Source: CAZZKF01 sp964654995 (GTDB taxonomy: Bacteria > Pseudomonadota > Alphaproteobacteria > CAZZKF01). Taken from it: a stretch of DNA of 12,088 nt. Under the pieces are notes generated by a model that searched no databases, was not told the origin of the DNA, and saw only the letters and a program-made list of their open reading frames with translations. Shown here piece by piece: positions 5,912 to 12,088 of this stretch (its first letter is position 1; each line of letters begins with the position of its first letter). The translations under genes and the position numbers were made by a program. The stretch is taken from contig CAZZKF010000071.1 of assembly GCA_964654995.1 (NCBI GenBank), positions 1-12,088 on the forward strand, written 5' to 3'.

Positions 5912-6284
5912 AGCAGGTCGAATGGATCAGCGCCCCGACCGGCATCCGCAGGCGCAGGAGGTTGTAGAGCCGCACCGCCTCTTCGGTCTGCAGAACCCGC
6001 ACCAGCAGCCCCTTGCGTTCGAGCAGCGCCAGGGTCTGGGGCTGGACGCGCAGGCGCTCGAGGATGCCCATCGACAGCACCACCGCCTGGGCGCCATGCT
6101 CGATCAGCTCCTCGACATCGGCCGGCTGAATGCCGGGGTCATGGCGGGTGCCGGTTTCCGCCCAGTCCCATTCGCGGGCGCCGCCGGGGAACAGCTTGGC
6201 GTCCTTGAAATGGCCCAGTCCTTCAACCTCGACGCGCCCCCAGACCAGCGAATCGATGGCCGGCGACGTCAGCCCGGTGTTCAT
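5910..6284 (-). CDS. Mth938/NDUFAF3-like domain protein (DUF498)
   Basis: This 124-residue cytoplasmic protein matches the Mth938-like family (PF04430): LFPGGAREWDWAETGTRHDPGI at about 31-52, then DVEELIEHGAQAVVLSMG, a TEEAVRLYN helix and the C-terminal HSTC. The human member NDUFAF3 helps assemble respiratory complex I. Alphaproteobacterial members are often near secD/secF or quinone genes, and their function is not settled. The length is typical. GGAGG lies 8 nt before the ATG at 6284. A terminator (6308-6344) separates it from the gene upstream on the same strand, so it probably has its own promoter or depends on read-through. Confidence 0.88.
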   Translation of the reverse strand: MNTGLTSPAIDSLVWGRVEVEGLGHFKDAKLFPGGAREWDWAETGTRHDPGIQPADVEELIEHGAQAVVLSMGILERLRVQPQTLALLERKGLLVRVLQTEEAVRLYNLLRLRMPVGALIHSTC

Positions 6285-6307
6285 CGTTTCAGCCTCCGGC
6301 CCAAGGC

Positions 6308-6344
6308 AAAAAAGCGGCGGGGCCGTGCTTGGCACGACCCCGCC
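6308..6344 (-). terminator. Rho-independent terminator of the surface-protein gene
   Basis: Read on the minus strand, GGCGGGG and CGTGC pair with GCACG and CCCCGCC across a 3-nt loop (13 positions, one mismatch), followed by GC and a run of six T. This is a textbook intrinsic terminator 39 bp past the stop of the gene at 6383. Confidence 0.9.
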
Positions 6345-6382
6345 ATCCTCGCATAAATCGAGGGGCTCGACTAGCAGGAGCG

Positions 6383-6886
6383 CTAGTTTACGGGGGCCAG
6401 GTTCTGGCTGATGATCTGCCAGCTTCCGTCTTCCTGGCGGCAGGCCTGGCCATAGGCGCGGTGGGCCTCGCCGTCGATGACCACGTCGGTGGTGTACTCG
6501 CGGCAGTAGCGCCCGGCGCCCGCCGCCGGTGTGGCAGGGGCGGTCCACACCGGCGCGCGCGGGGCCCGCGGCGGCGGCGGCGGAACATAGATGACCCGCT
6601 CGCGCGGGGCATACTGCTGGTTGGCGATCAGGTAGCCGCCCAAAAAGGCCAGCGGCACCAGATAGCCGAGGTTATGACCGCCATGGCGCCGGTAGCCGTG
6701 GCCGCCGCGAAAGCCGTGACGGCCGCCGAAACCATGGCGGTAGCCAAAGCTCGTGGACACATGGCTGGAATACCCGCCGGAATGAACGCCATAGCCGATG
6801 GCGCCGCCGGCCAGGGCCGGCGAGGGGGTGCCGGTGAATAGGATGGCGGCGGCGGCAACGGGTCCGATGAGCTTTGTCAACATCAT
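6383..6886 (-). CDS. Secreted Gly/His-rich protein with surface-antigen-like C-terminus
   Basis: The 167-residue protein has a signal peptide (1-26, cleavage near ALA-G). A Gly/His/Tyr/Arg-rich tract with repeated HGF/HGY units spans 30-71, a hydrophobic segment LGYLVPLAFLGGYLIA spans 73-88, and a Pro-rich linker (VPPPPPRAP) follows. The C-terminal module YCREYTTDVVIDGEAHRAYGQACRQEDGSWQI (127-158) has two Cys (128 and 149). That last module is typical of the 17-kDa surface antigen/RT0821-type envelope proteins of alphaproteobacteria. The His-rich tract could bind metal, but this is inference. Two adjacent ATG codons compete as the start (6886 and 6883), and the ribosome-binding site is weak. 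The gene diverges from the reductase gene and is followed by its own terminator. Confidence 0.8.
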   Translation of the reverse strand: MMLTKLIGPVAAAAILFTGTPSPALAGGAIGYGVHSGGYSSHVSTSFGYRHGFGGRHGFRGGHGYRRHGGHNLGYLVPLAFLGGYLIANQQYAPRERVIYVPPPPPRAPRAPVWTAPATPAAGAGRYCREYTTDVVIDGEAHRAYGQACRQEDGSWQIISQNLAPVN

Positions 6887-6932
6887 GGCCGGATCTCTGC
6901 TCTTTCAGTCCCGAAAAGTTTACGCAGGCCAA

Positions 6933-6950
6933 GCTGAACCTAGGCTGAAC
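6933..6950. promoter_or_regulatory. Tandem GCTGAAC half-sites, 11 bp apart
   Basis: GCTGAAC at 6933-6939 recurs at 6944-6950, one helical turn apart (GTTCAGC on the minus strand). Head-to-tail half-sites with 11-bp spacing are how OmpR/PhoB-family response regulators usually bind. It lies 47 bp upstream of the surface-protein start, within that gene's likely promoter. The regulator is unknown. Confidence 0.45.
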
Positions 6951-6958
6951 GGCGTCGA

Positions 6959-7038
6959 TTTTTTGCGGCAAAATGCATGCAAAACGCGGCAAAAGGCGAC
7001 AAAAAGGCGCCCGGAAGGCCCGAAAACGCCCCCAAAAA
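6959..7038. promoter_or_regulatory. Helically phased A-tracts (predicted bent DNA)
   Basis: A/T tracts of 4-6 bases are centred near 6961.5, 6971.5, 6982.5, 6992.5, 7003, 7024.5 and 7036, that is at 10-11 bp steps with one step skipped. The word GCGGCAAAA recurs 21 bp apart (6965 and 6986), and TTTTGC-G-GCAAAA (6961-6973) is an inverted repeat. Phased A-tracts bend DNA intrinsically. The region lies 74-153 bp upstream of the reductase start. Confidence 0.65.
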
Positions 7039-7111
7039 GACGTTGCAATCGGGCCGAACTGATGCCTTTATTCGTGCCCAGCCAGAACGATTACAAAGAG
7101 CGGCGAAGCGC

Positions 7112-8326
7112 ATGGCGCACTCGATTGTCATCATCGGCGCCGGACAGGCCGGCGGCGAAGCGGCGGTGACCCTGCGGACCCAGGGCTTCGAGGGGCCGAT
7201 CGTGCTGCTCGGCGACGAGCCCTTCGTCCCCTATGAGCGCCCGCCCTTGTCCAAGCAGCTGCTGGCCGGCGAGCTGGAGCCCGAGCGCACCTTCATCAAG
7301 CGCCCCGAATATTATGCCGAGCACGGGATCGAGGTTCGCCTGGGCGTGCGTGCGACCGCGATTGACCGGGCGGCCCACGAGGTGGCTCTGGAGACCGGCG
7401 AGACGCTTCCCTATGGCCGGCTGCTGATCGCCACCGGCGCCCGGGTGCGCCGGCTGGACATTCCCGGCGCCGATCTGGCCGGCGTTCATTACCTGCGCAC
7501 CATCGCCGATTCCCTGGCGATCCGCGACGACCTCGGCTCCGATACCCGGCTGGTGATCGTTGGCGGCGGCTACATCGGGCTCGAGGTGGCGGCGGTGGCC
7601 ACCAAGCTGGGTTGCCGGGTGACCGTTCTGGAAGCCCTGGATCGGGTCATGAACCGGGTGGTGGCACCTGAGGTTTCGGCCTTTTTCGAGGATCTGCACC
7701 GCCGCCACGGCGTCGATCTGCGCACGGATACGGCGGTGCGCGAGATCGCCGGACCGGGCCGCGTCGAGCGCGTGATCTGCGCCGACGGCAGCGAGATCGA
7801 GGCCGACGCAGTGGTCATCGGCGTCGGCATCGTGCCGAATGTCGAGCTGGCGCAGGCCGCCGGGCTCGAAGTCGACAACGGCATCGTCGTCGATGAATTC
7901 GCCCGCACCTCGGATGCTGACATCTATGCTGCCGGCGACGTGACCAACCATCCCAATGCCATCATCGGCGGCCGCCTGCGGCTGGAATCGGTGCAGAACG
8001 CCGCCAATCAGGCCCAGGCGGCGGCCCGCGCCATGTGCGGCAACGGCACGCCGTATGGGGAAGTCCCCTGGTTCTGGTCCGATCAGTACGGTCTCAAGCT
8101 GCAGATGGCCGGGATTTCCGCCCCCGATGACCAGGTGGTGATCCGCGGCGATCCCGCGTCCGAGCGGTTTTCGGCCATCTATTTGCGCGACGGCGTGATC
8201 GTGGCGATCAACACGATCAATGCGATGCGCGACTTCATGGCCGGCAAGCGGCTGATCGCAGGCCATGTCCGGGCCGATCCGGCAACCCTGGCCGATCCGG
8301 AATTTCCGCTTAAAAACCTGCTCTGA
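7112..8326 (+). CDS. FAD/NAD(P)H-dependent ferredoxin reductase
   Basis: The 404-residue cytoplasmic flavoprotein passes electrons from NAD(P)H to a ferredoxin. Visible domains are an N-terminal FAD-binding fold (GAGQAG at 9-14), the PYERPPLSKQLL signature of the putidaredoxin/rhodocoxin reductase group (residues 40-51), an NAD(P)-binding fold (GGGYIGLE at 151-158), a second FAD motif (YAAGDV at 272-277, Asp276) and the C-terminal reductase domain (VPWFWSDQYGLKLQMAG). The length is standard. The ATG at 7112 fits the family N-terminus; the upstream in-frame Lys/Arg-rich stretch overlaps the A-tracts and is not family-like. The ferredoxin gene follows after 73 bp and is its probable partner, as in P450 or ring-hydroxylating oxygenase chains. 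Confidence 0.94.
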   Translation: MAHSIVIIGAGQAGGEAAVTLRTQGFEGPIVLLGDEPFVPYERPPLSKQLLAGELEPERTFIKRPEYYAEHGIEVRLGVRATAIDRAAHEVALETGETLPYGRLLIATGARVRRLDIPGADLAGVHYLRTIADSLAIRDDLGSDTRLVIVGGGYIGLEVAAVATKLGCRVTVLEALDRVMNRVVAPEVSAFFEDLHRRHGVDLRTDTAVREIAGPGRVERVICADGSEIEADAVVIGVGIVPNVELAQAAGLEVDNGIVVDEFARTSDADIYAAGDVTNHPNAIIGGRLRLESVQNAANQAQAAARAMCGNGTPYGEVPWFWSDQYGLKLQMAGISAPDDQVVIRGDPASERFSAIYLRDGVIVAINTINAMRDFMAGKRLIAGHVRADPATLADPEFPLKNLL

Positions 8327-8399
8327 ACTCTGGTATAGGAAGGCCCGGTGCCGCTCCACCGGATTTGGAGGCACGCGCAACAACGGAGTGAATTCACGT

Positions 8400-8714
8400 A
8401 TGAGCCGAATATTTGTCACCGACCGCGAAGGCGAGCGCCACGAAGTCGAGGCGGAGCCCGGGCGCACCATCATGGAGATCACCCGTGATGCCGGATTGCC
8501 GGTTCAGGCGATCTGCGGCGGCAACTGCATCTGCACGACCTGCCACGTCTATATCGCCGAAAACTGGTACAAGAAGCTGGATGAGCCGAACGATGACGAG
8601 CTGGCCTTGCTGGAGGATTCAGGCTCATACAAGCCGACCTCGCGGCTCGGCTGTCAGGTGACATTCACGGAAGAACTCGACGGCATCGAGATGGAGCTGG
8701 CGCCCGAGTACTGA
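8400..8714 (+). CDS. Adrenodoxin-type [2Fe-2S] ferredoxin
   Basis: The 104-residue soluble electron carrier has the ISC/adrenodoxin-type cluster pattern Cys39-x5-Cys45-x2-Cys48-x36-Cys85 in AICGGNCICTTC and RLGCQ. A fifth cysteine (Cys43) sits inside the loop. The C-terminal acidic region (DEPNDDELALLEDSG) matches the helix that docks reductase and P450 partners. GGAG lies about 10 nt before the ATG. The reductase gene directly upstream is the likely electron donor. The esterase start lies only 34 nt downstream, so the gene probably shares a transcript with what follows. Housekeeping Fe-S-assembly ferredoxins look similar, but the neighbouring reductase favours an oxygenase-supporting role. 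Confidence 0.94.
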   Translation: MSRIFVTDREGERHEVEAEPGRTIMEITRDAGLPVQAICGGNCICTTCHVYIAENWYKKLDEPNDDELALLEDSGSYKPTSRLGCQVTFTEELDGIEMELAPEY

Positions 8715-8748
8715 TCCGGCCCGCCAGCCGCAAACCGGGGGGAACATC

Positions 8749-10155
8749 ATGATGCGCCGGATGATTGTCATCCTCGGCGCCGGACTGGCCGCACTGGCGG
8801 CATTGGTCCCTTGGCAGAGCAATGCAGACGGCGCATCCGCCGACGCCCTGCGCCGCTGCAGGGCGCTGCTGGCGCTCTCGGACGTTGATCTGTCGGTGCT
8901 CACCGCCGAGCTGATCCCGGCCGGCGGCGACTTGCCCGAACATTGCCGCCTGCGCGGGCTGATCCCGCCGACCGTCGGTTTCGAGGTCCGCCTGCCGAGC
9001 AGGTGGAACGGCAAGTTCTACATGGTCGGCAACGGCGGTTATCTGGGCGAGATTTTCGATCAGTCCTACGGTCTGGCGCGCGGCTATGCCACTGCGTCCA
9101 CCGATACCGGTCACAAGGGCCCGGACCCGCGCTTCGGGCTCGACCGCGAACGCGAGATCGATTTCGCCTTTCGCGCCGTCCATGTCACCGTGCTCGCCGC
9201 CAAGCGGCTGATCGCCGCGCGCTATGGCGAGGGGCCGAAGCTCTCCTACTATCGCGGCTGCTCGACCGGCGGGCGCCAGGGGTTGGCGGAGCTGCAACGC
9301 TTCCCGGACGATTTCGACGGCGCCAGCATCGCCGCGCCGATCTACGATTACACCCTCAAGCAGACGTACAATGCCGCCTGGGTGGCGCAAGCCCTGTTCG
9401 GGAACGGTCGCGCCGGCTATGTGCCGCCCCGTAAGCTGGAAACCCTGGGCAAGGCGGTCTATGCCCGCTGCGACCGAATCGACGGNNNNNNNNNNNNNNN
9501 NNNNNNNNNNNNNNNNNNNNNNNNNNNNNNNNNNNNNNNNNNNNNNNNNNNNNNNNNNNNNNNNNNNNNNNNNNNNNNNNNNNNNATGTCGTTCTTCCGC
9601 TATCTGGCGTTCGAGGACGACCGCCCCGATTTCAACGCATTGACCGACTTCGATTTCGATCACCCGCCGGACACGTCGGCGATGGCGGCGATCATGAACG
9701 CCACGGATGCCGACCTGACGCCGTTCTATAAGCGCGGCGGCAAGCTCATCCTGTCGCACGGCTGGGCCGATGTCGGCCTCAATCCGCTGGCCACCATCAA
9801 GTACTATGAGGCGATTGGCTCAGCCATGGGCGAGGATGTGCGCGCCCGGTTCGTGCGCCTGTTCATGGTGCCCGGCATGTATCACTGCTCCGGCGGGCCG
9901 GGGCCCGACCTTTACCGCGATCTCGAGGCGCTGGAGGCCTGGGTGGAGAAGGGCCGGGCGCCCGAGACCATGATCGCCTACAAGGTGGCGGGCGCCGACA
10001 AATACAACGCCCGCGAACGCGAGGCCTTGCGCGCCGGGGCGCCGGTGATCCGCTCGCGGCCTTTGTGCGCCTACCCCAAGGTGGCGCGCTATCAGGGTCG
10101 CGGCAGCATCGACGAGGCGGCGAATTTCGCCTGTGTCGATCCGCCGGCGCCGTAG
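8749..10155 (+). CDS. Tannase/feruloyl esterase family hydrolase (contains an assembly gap)
   Basis: This exported alpha/beta-hydrolase of the tannase family (PF07519) would cleave esters of phenolic acids or related compounds. The signal peptide spans about residues 1-27. The nucleophile is Ser172 in RGCSTGGRQG. After the gap the catalytic Asp lies in SHGWADVGLNP (codon at 9769) and the His in PGMYHCSGGPGP (codon at 9883). The Cys next to the Ser and the Cys after the His form the CS-D-HC disulfide that ties the triad together. A run of 100 N removes the segment after RCDRIDG, normally the calcium-loop and lid region; families of this type have clearly more than 33 residues there, so the real gap is likely longer. 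GGGGGGAA precedes the ATG. The dehydrogenase follows after 27 bp. Confidence 0.9.
   Translation: MMRRMIVILGAGLAALAALVPWQSNADGASADALRRCRALLALSDVDLSVLTAELIPAGGDLPEHCRLRGLIPPTVGFEVRLPSRWNGKFYMVGNGGYLGEIFDQSYGLARGYATASTDTGHKGPDPRFGLDREREIDFAFRAVHVTVLAAKRLIAARYGEGPKLSYYRGCSTGGRQGLAELQRFPDDFDGASIAAPIYDYTLKQTYNAAWVAQALFGNGRAGYVPPRKLETLGKAVYARCDRIDXXXXXXXXXXXXXXXXXXXXXXXXXXXXXXXXXXMSFFRYLAFEDDRPDFNALTDFDFDHPPDTSAMAAIMNATDADLTPFYKRGGKLILSHGWADVGLNPLATIKYYEAIGSAMGEDVRARFVRLFMVPGMYHCSGGPGPDLYRDLEALEAWVEKGRAPETMIAYKVAGADKYNAREREALRAGAPVIRSRPLCAYPKVARYQGRGSIDEAANFACVDPPAP
9486..9585. other. Assembly gap (100 N) inside the tannase-family gene
   Basis: Exactly 100 undetermined bases. Sequence on both sides belongs to the same protein family and the same frame, so one interrupted gene is more likely than two. 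The lid and calcium-binding region cannot be read. Confidence 0.97.
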
Positions 10156-10182
10156 CCGGTTGAACATGGGAGGATTGGCTGG

Positions 10183-10941
10183 ATGACACGACTGAAGGAC
10201 CGGGTAGCCATCGTCACCGGTGCGGCGCGCGGCATCGGCGCCGCCTTTGCCAGGGGTCTGGCGGGCGAGGGTGCGGCGGTGGTGGTTGCCGACATCCTCG
10301 ACGGGGCCGAAACGGCGGCGGCGATCGAGGCCGCGGGCGGTCGGGCGCTGGCGCTCAAGACCGATGTGTCGGACCCGGCCTCGGTGTCGCGGATGGTGGC
10401 TGAGGCGATCGATCGCTTCGGCCGCATCGACATTCTGGTCAACAATGCCGCCCTGTTCGCCAATATCGCGCTCAAGCCCTTTACCGACATCGACGTGGTC
10501 GAATGGGACCGGGTGATGGCGGTGAATGCCCGCGGACCGTTTTTATGCGCCCAGGCCGTGGTGCCGGAAATGCGCAAGGCCGGCGGCGGCAAGATCATCA
10601 ACATCTCGTCGGGCACCGTGTTCAAGGGGGCGCCGATGCTGGTCCAGTACGTCACCTCCAAGGGCGCGGTGCTGGCCTTTACCCGGGCGCTGGCCCGCGA
10701 GCTGGGGGCCGACAACATCTGCGTCAACTGCATCGCCCCGGGCTTCACCGAATCCGAAGGGGTGATGGAAAACCGCGGTTTTTCGCCCGATCTGCGTGAG
10801 GCGCAGGTGGCCCAGCGGGCGCTCAAACGGGTCCAGACGGCGGACGATCTGGTCGGCGCCTGCATCTTTTTCGCCTCGCCCGAGTCCGACTTCATCACCG
10901 GCCAGACGCTGGTGGTCGACGGCGGCGCGCTCACCCATTAA
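10183..10941 (+). CDS. Short-chain dehydrogenase/reductase (classical SDR, NAD-type)
   Basis: The 252-residue oxidoreductase has all classical SDR marks: TGAARGIG at 12-19 for the cofactor, Asp37 at the end of the second strand (favours NAD(H) over NADP(H)), NNAA at 87-90, Asn115, Ser143, and Tyr156-x3-Lys160 as the catalytic residues, plus the C-terminal VVDGG. Such enzymes interconvert alcohols and ketones; the substrate is unknown. GGGAGG lies 9 nt before the ATG. The stop of the tannase-family gene is only 27 bp upstream, so the two are very likely co-transcribed. The enzyme may oxidise an alcohol released by the esterase, which is inference from position. Confidence 0.94.
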   Translation: MTRLKDRVAIVTGAARGIGAAFARGLAGEGAAVVVADILDGAETAAAIEAAGGRALALKTDVSDPASVSRMVAEAIDRFGRIDILVNNAALFANIALKPFTDIDVVEWDRVMAVNARGPFLCAQAVVPEMRKAGGGKIINISSGTVFKGAPMLVQYVTSKGAVLAFTRALARELGADNICVNCIAPGFTESEGVMENRGFSPDLREAQVAQRALKRVQTADDLVGACIFFASPESDFITGQTLVVDGGALTH

Positions 10942-11035
10942 AACACCGTCTGACGACGGCTCGCCGCGCTCCGCATCACTGTCGGCGGGCCGCCGCCGTC
11001 ATCCGTTCGTGCATCATTTTTCCAAGGCAGCCGCC

Positions 11036-12079
11036 ATGACCCTGCACCTGTTGCGTCGTATCCATCCCGGTACGCTCCTCATCGCCCTGTGTCTTGCCCT
11101 GATCGGGGCGGGACCGGCGCGCGCCGCCCTCGATCCGGCGATCGCGACCATTCTCGAGCGCGCCGCCGCCCGCGATCGCCAGGGCGACGGCGTTGCTTAT
11201 CTCAGGGCCGCCGCGATCCTGGCCATCGATGCGGCGCCCGAGGCGGCGGCCGAGATCATCGCCACGGTGAACACCCTGCTGCCGGAGCGCGCCGGTGCGG
11301 TGCTCGCCGCCCTCAAGGCCACCCACCCGACGATTGCCATCGAACCGCCGGGCGGCGGCGGGCCAGGTGCCTCGGCCCCCGAGACCAGCGAGAAAACCGC
11401 GCTGATCAAAGGGCACGGCCCCGGCCCCTTCGCCCGGTTGGGGCTGGCCGGTGAGATCGCGCTGGGCGGCAGCGTCAGCGCCGGCAACACCGACGAGACG
11501 GCGGCCAGCGCGGCGCTCAAGCTGACCCACAAAGGGACACGCTGGAAACACCGCGGCAGCATCGATTTCGACTGGACCCGGACCCGCGGCGCCACCGCCA
11601 AGCAGCGTTTCGTTGCCGACTATCAGGTCGATTACACCTATTCGGACCGCGCCTTCGTCTTCGCCTATCTGCAGTACGAGGACGAAAAATTCTCCGGCTT
11701 CGATTTTCGCACCTCGCAGAGCCTCGGCCTCGGCTATCGGTTCCTGGACTCGGATCGCATGCGATTGAGCGCCCAGGCCGGCCCGGTGCTGCGTCAGGAC
11801 AAGGTGCTGCCCGAAGGTTCCATCGAAACCGAATACGGCGGCCGCGCCAGCGCCCGATTCGAATGGGCGATCAACGGCTGGTCGCGCCTCGAGAACGATA
11901 TCTCGCTAGTCGTCGGGTCCGAGCGCACGACGTTCGAGACCGAAGCGGCCTTGCGCCTCAAGTTCACCGAGCGGTTCACGGCGCGGCTGTCCTATGCCTT
12001 GCAGTGGGATTCCAACGTGCCGCCCGACAAGGTGAACACCGATACCATCACCCGGCTCAACCTGGTCTACGGATTTTGA
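11036..12079 (+). CDS. DUF481-family outer-membrane beta-barrel protein with N-terminal helical domain
   Basis: The 347-residue protein has a signal peptide (1-30, ARA-A), an Ala-rich helical region (31-95) and a Gly/Pro-rich linker (about 104-117). A DUF481 barrel follows from about residue 132: LAGEIALGGSVSAGNTDETAAS, then alternating polar and hydrophobic strands with aromatic girdles, ending in VYGF, whose final Phe is the usual BAM recognition signal. DUF481 proteins such as E. coli YdiY are salt- or acid-induced barrels of unsettled role, and the helical N-terminal part is an addition to the usual length of about 250. The ATG at 11036 is preceded by AAGGCAG. An SDR lies 94 bp upstream; two small hairpins without T-tracts (such as CCGTC-TGAC-GACGG at 10946-10959) occur between them. 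Confidence 0.88.
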   Translation: MTLHLLRRIHPGTLLIALCLALIGAGPARAALDPAIATILERAAARDRQGDGVAYLRAAAILAIDAAPEAAAEIIATVNTLLPERAGAVLAALKATHPTIAIEPPGGGGPGASAPETSEKTALIKGHGPGPFARLGLAGEIALGGSVSAGNTDETAASAALKLTHKGTRWKHRGSIDFDWTRTRGATAKQRFVADYQVDYTYSDRAFVFAYLQYEDEKFSGFDFRTSQSLGLGYRFLDSDRMRLSAQAGPVLRQDKVLPEGSIETEYGGRASARFEWAINGWSRLENDISLVVGSERTTFETEAALRLKFTERFTARLSYALQWDSNVPPDKVNTDTITRLNLVYGF

Positions 12080-12088
12080 ACGGATCGT

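Noticed and set aside
6562..6582. GCG/CGG triplet run as a repeat element
   Set aside because: It simply encodes the Pro-rich linker of the surface protein on the minus strand.
6977..7111. Longer N-terminus for the ferredoxin reductase
   Set aside because: The added Lys/Arg-rich stretch is encoded by the phased A-tracts and is absent from the family, which starts just before the GxGxxG motif.
8197..8215. TGATC...GATCA inverted repeat resembling an FNR box
   Set aside because: It lies inside the reductase gene, its half-sites are spaced by five bases rather than four, and no gene start is near.
7091..8482. Minus-strand open frame of 463 codons opposite the ferredoxin reductase
   Set aside because: It is the antisense shadow of a well-conserved flavoprotein and has no family signature.
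10942..11035. Hairpins between the SDR and DUF481 genes as terminators
   Set aside because: The stems are short and no T-tract follows, so a terminator call is not supported.

Overview
The window reads as GC-rich draft sequence from an alphaproteobacterium. This is an inference from codon use, the three-gene ubiTUV cluster, FNR/FixK-type boxes and the mix of families; I cannot name a genus. Two runs of exactly 100 N (2022-2121 and 9486-9585) are scaffold gaps inside genes. I see no tRNA, rRNA, CRISPR array, transposase or attachment site, and no gene-free stretch longer than 300 bases.

Left part (1-5023). A secreted S10-family carboxypeptidase on the minus strand diverges from ubiT-ubiU-ubiV on the plus strand. 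These three specify the oxygen-independent route of ubiquinone hydroxylation: an SCP2 lipid carrier and two U32-family Fe-S proteins. All eight cluster cysteines are present, with the spacing of the E. coli proteins wherever it could be compared. The ubiV end overlaps by 40 bp, tail to tail, with a hemerythrin-domain gene. Beyond that gene lies a two-helix small membrane protein with a GTG start. Two near-ideal FNR/FixK palindromes mark this part: CCTTGAC-GGGG-GTCAAGG about 60 bp before ubiT, and TTGAT-CAGG-ATCAA between the hemerythrin and small-protein genes. Together they suggest a low-oxygen regulon covering quinone synthesis, an O2/NO-binding protein and a membrane protein. This is the strongest signal in the window.

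Middle (5024-7111). A class I methyltransferase that carries a signal peptide converges on a Mth938/NDUFAF3-like gene. A rho-independent terminator separates the latter from an upstream Gly/His-rich surface-antigen-like secreted protein. The 225-bp divergent region that follows holds an 11-bp-spaced direct repeat and a striking series of helically phased A-tracts, which predicts bent DNA.

Right part (7112-12079, all plus strand). A ferredoxin reductase, an adrenodoxin-type [2Fe-2S] ferredoxin, a secreted tannase/feruloyl-esterase-family hydrolase (interrupted by the second gap) and an NAD-type short-chain dehydrogenase lie in tandem. They look like an electron-transfer pair plus ester and alcohol processing enzymes, with no oxygenase or P450 nearby. 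A DUF481 outer-membrane beta-barrel protein with an extra helical N-terminal domain closes the window.
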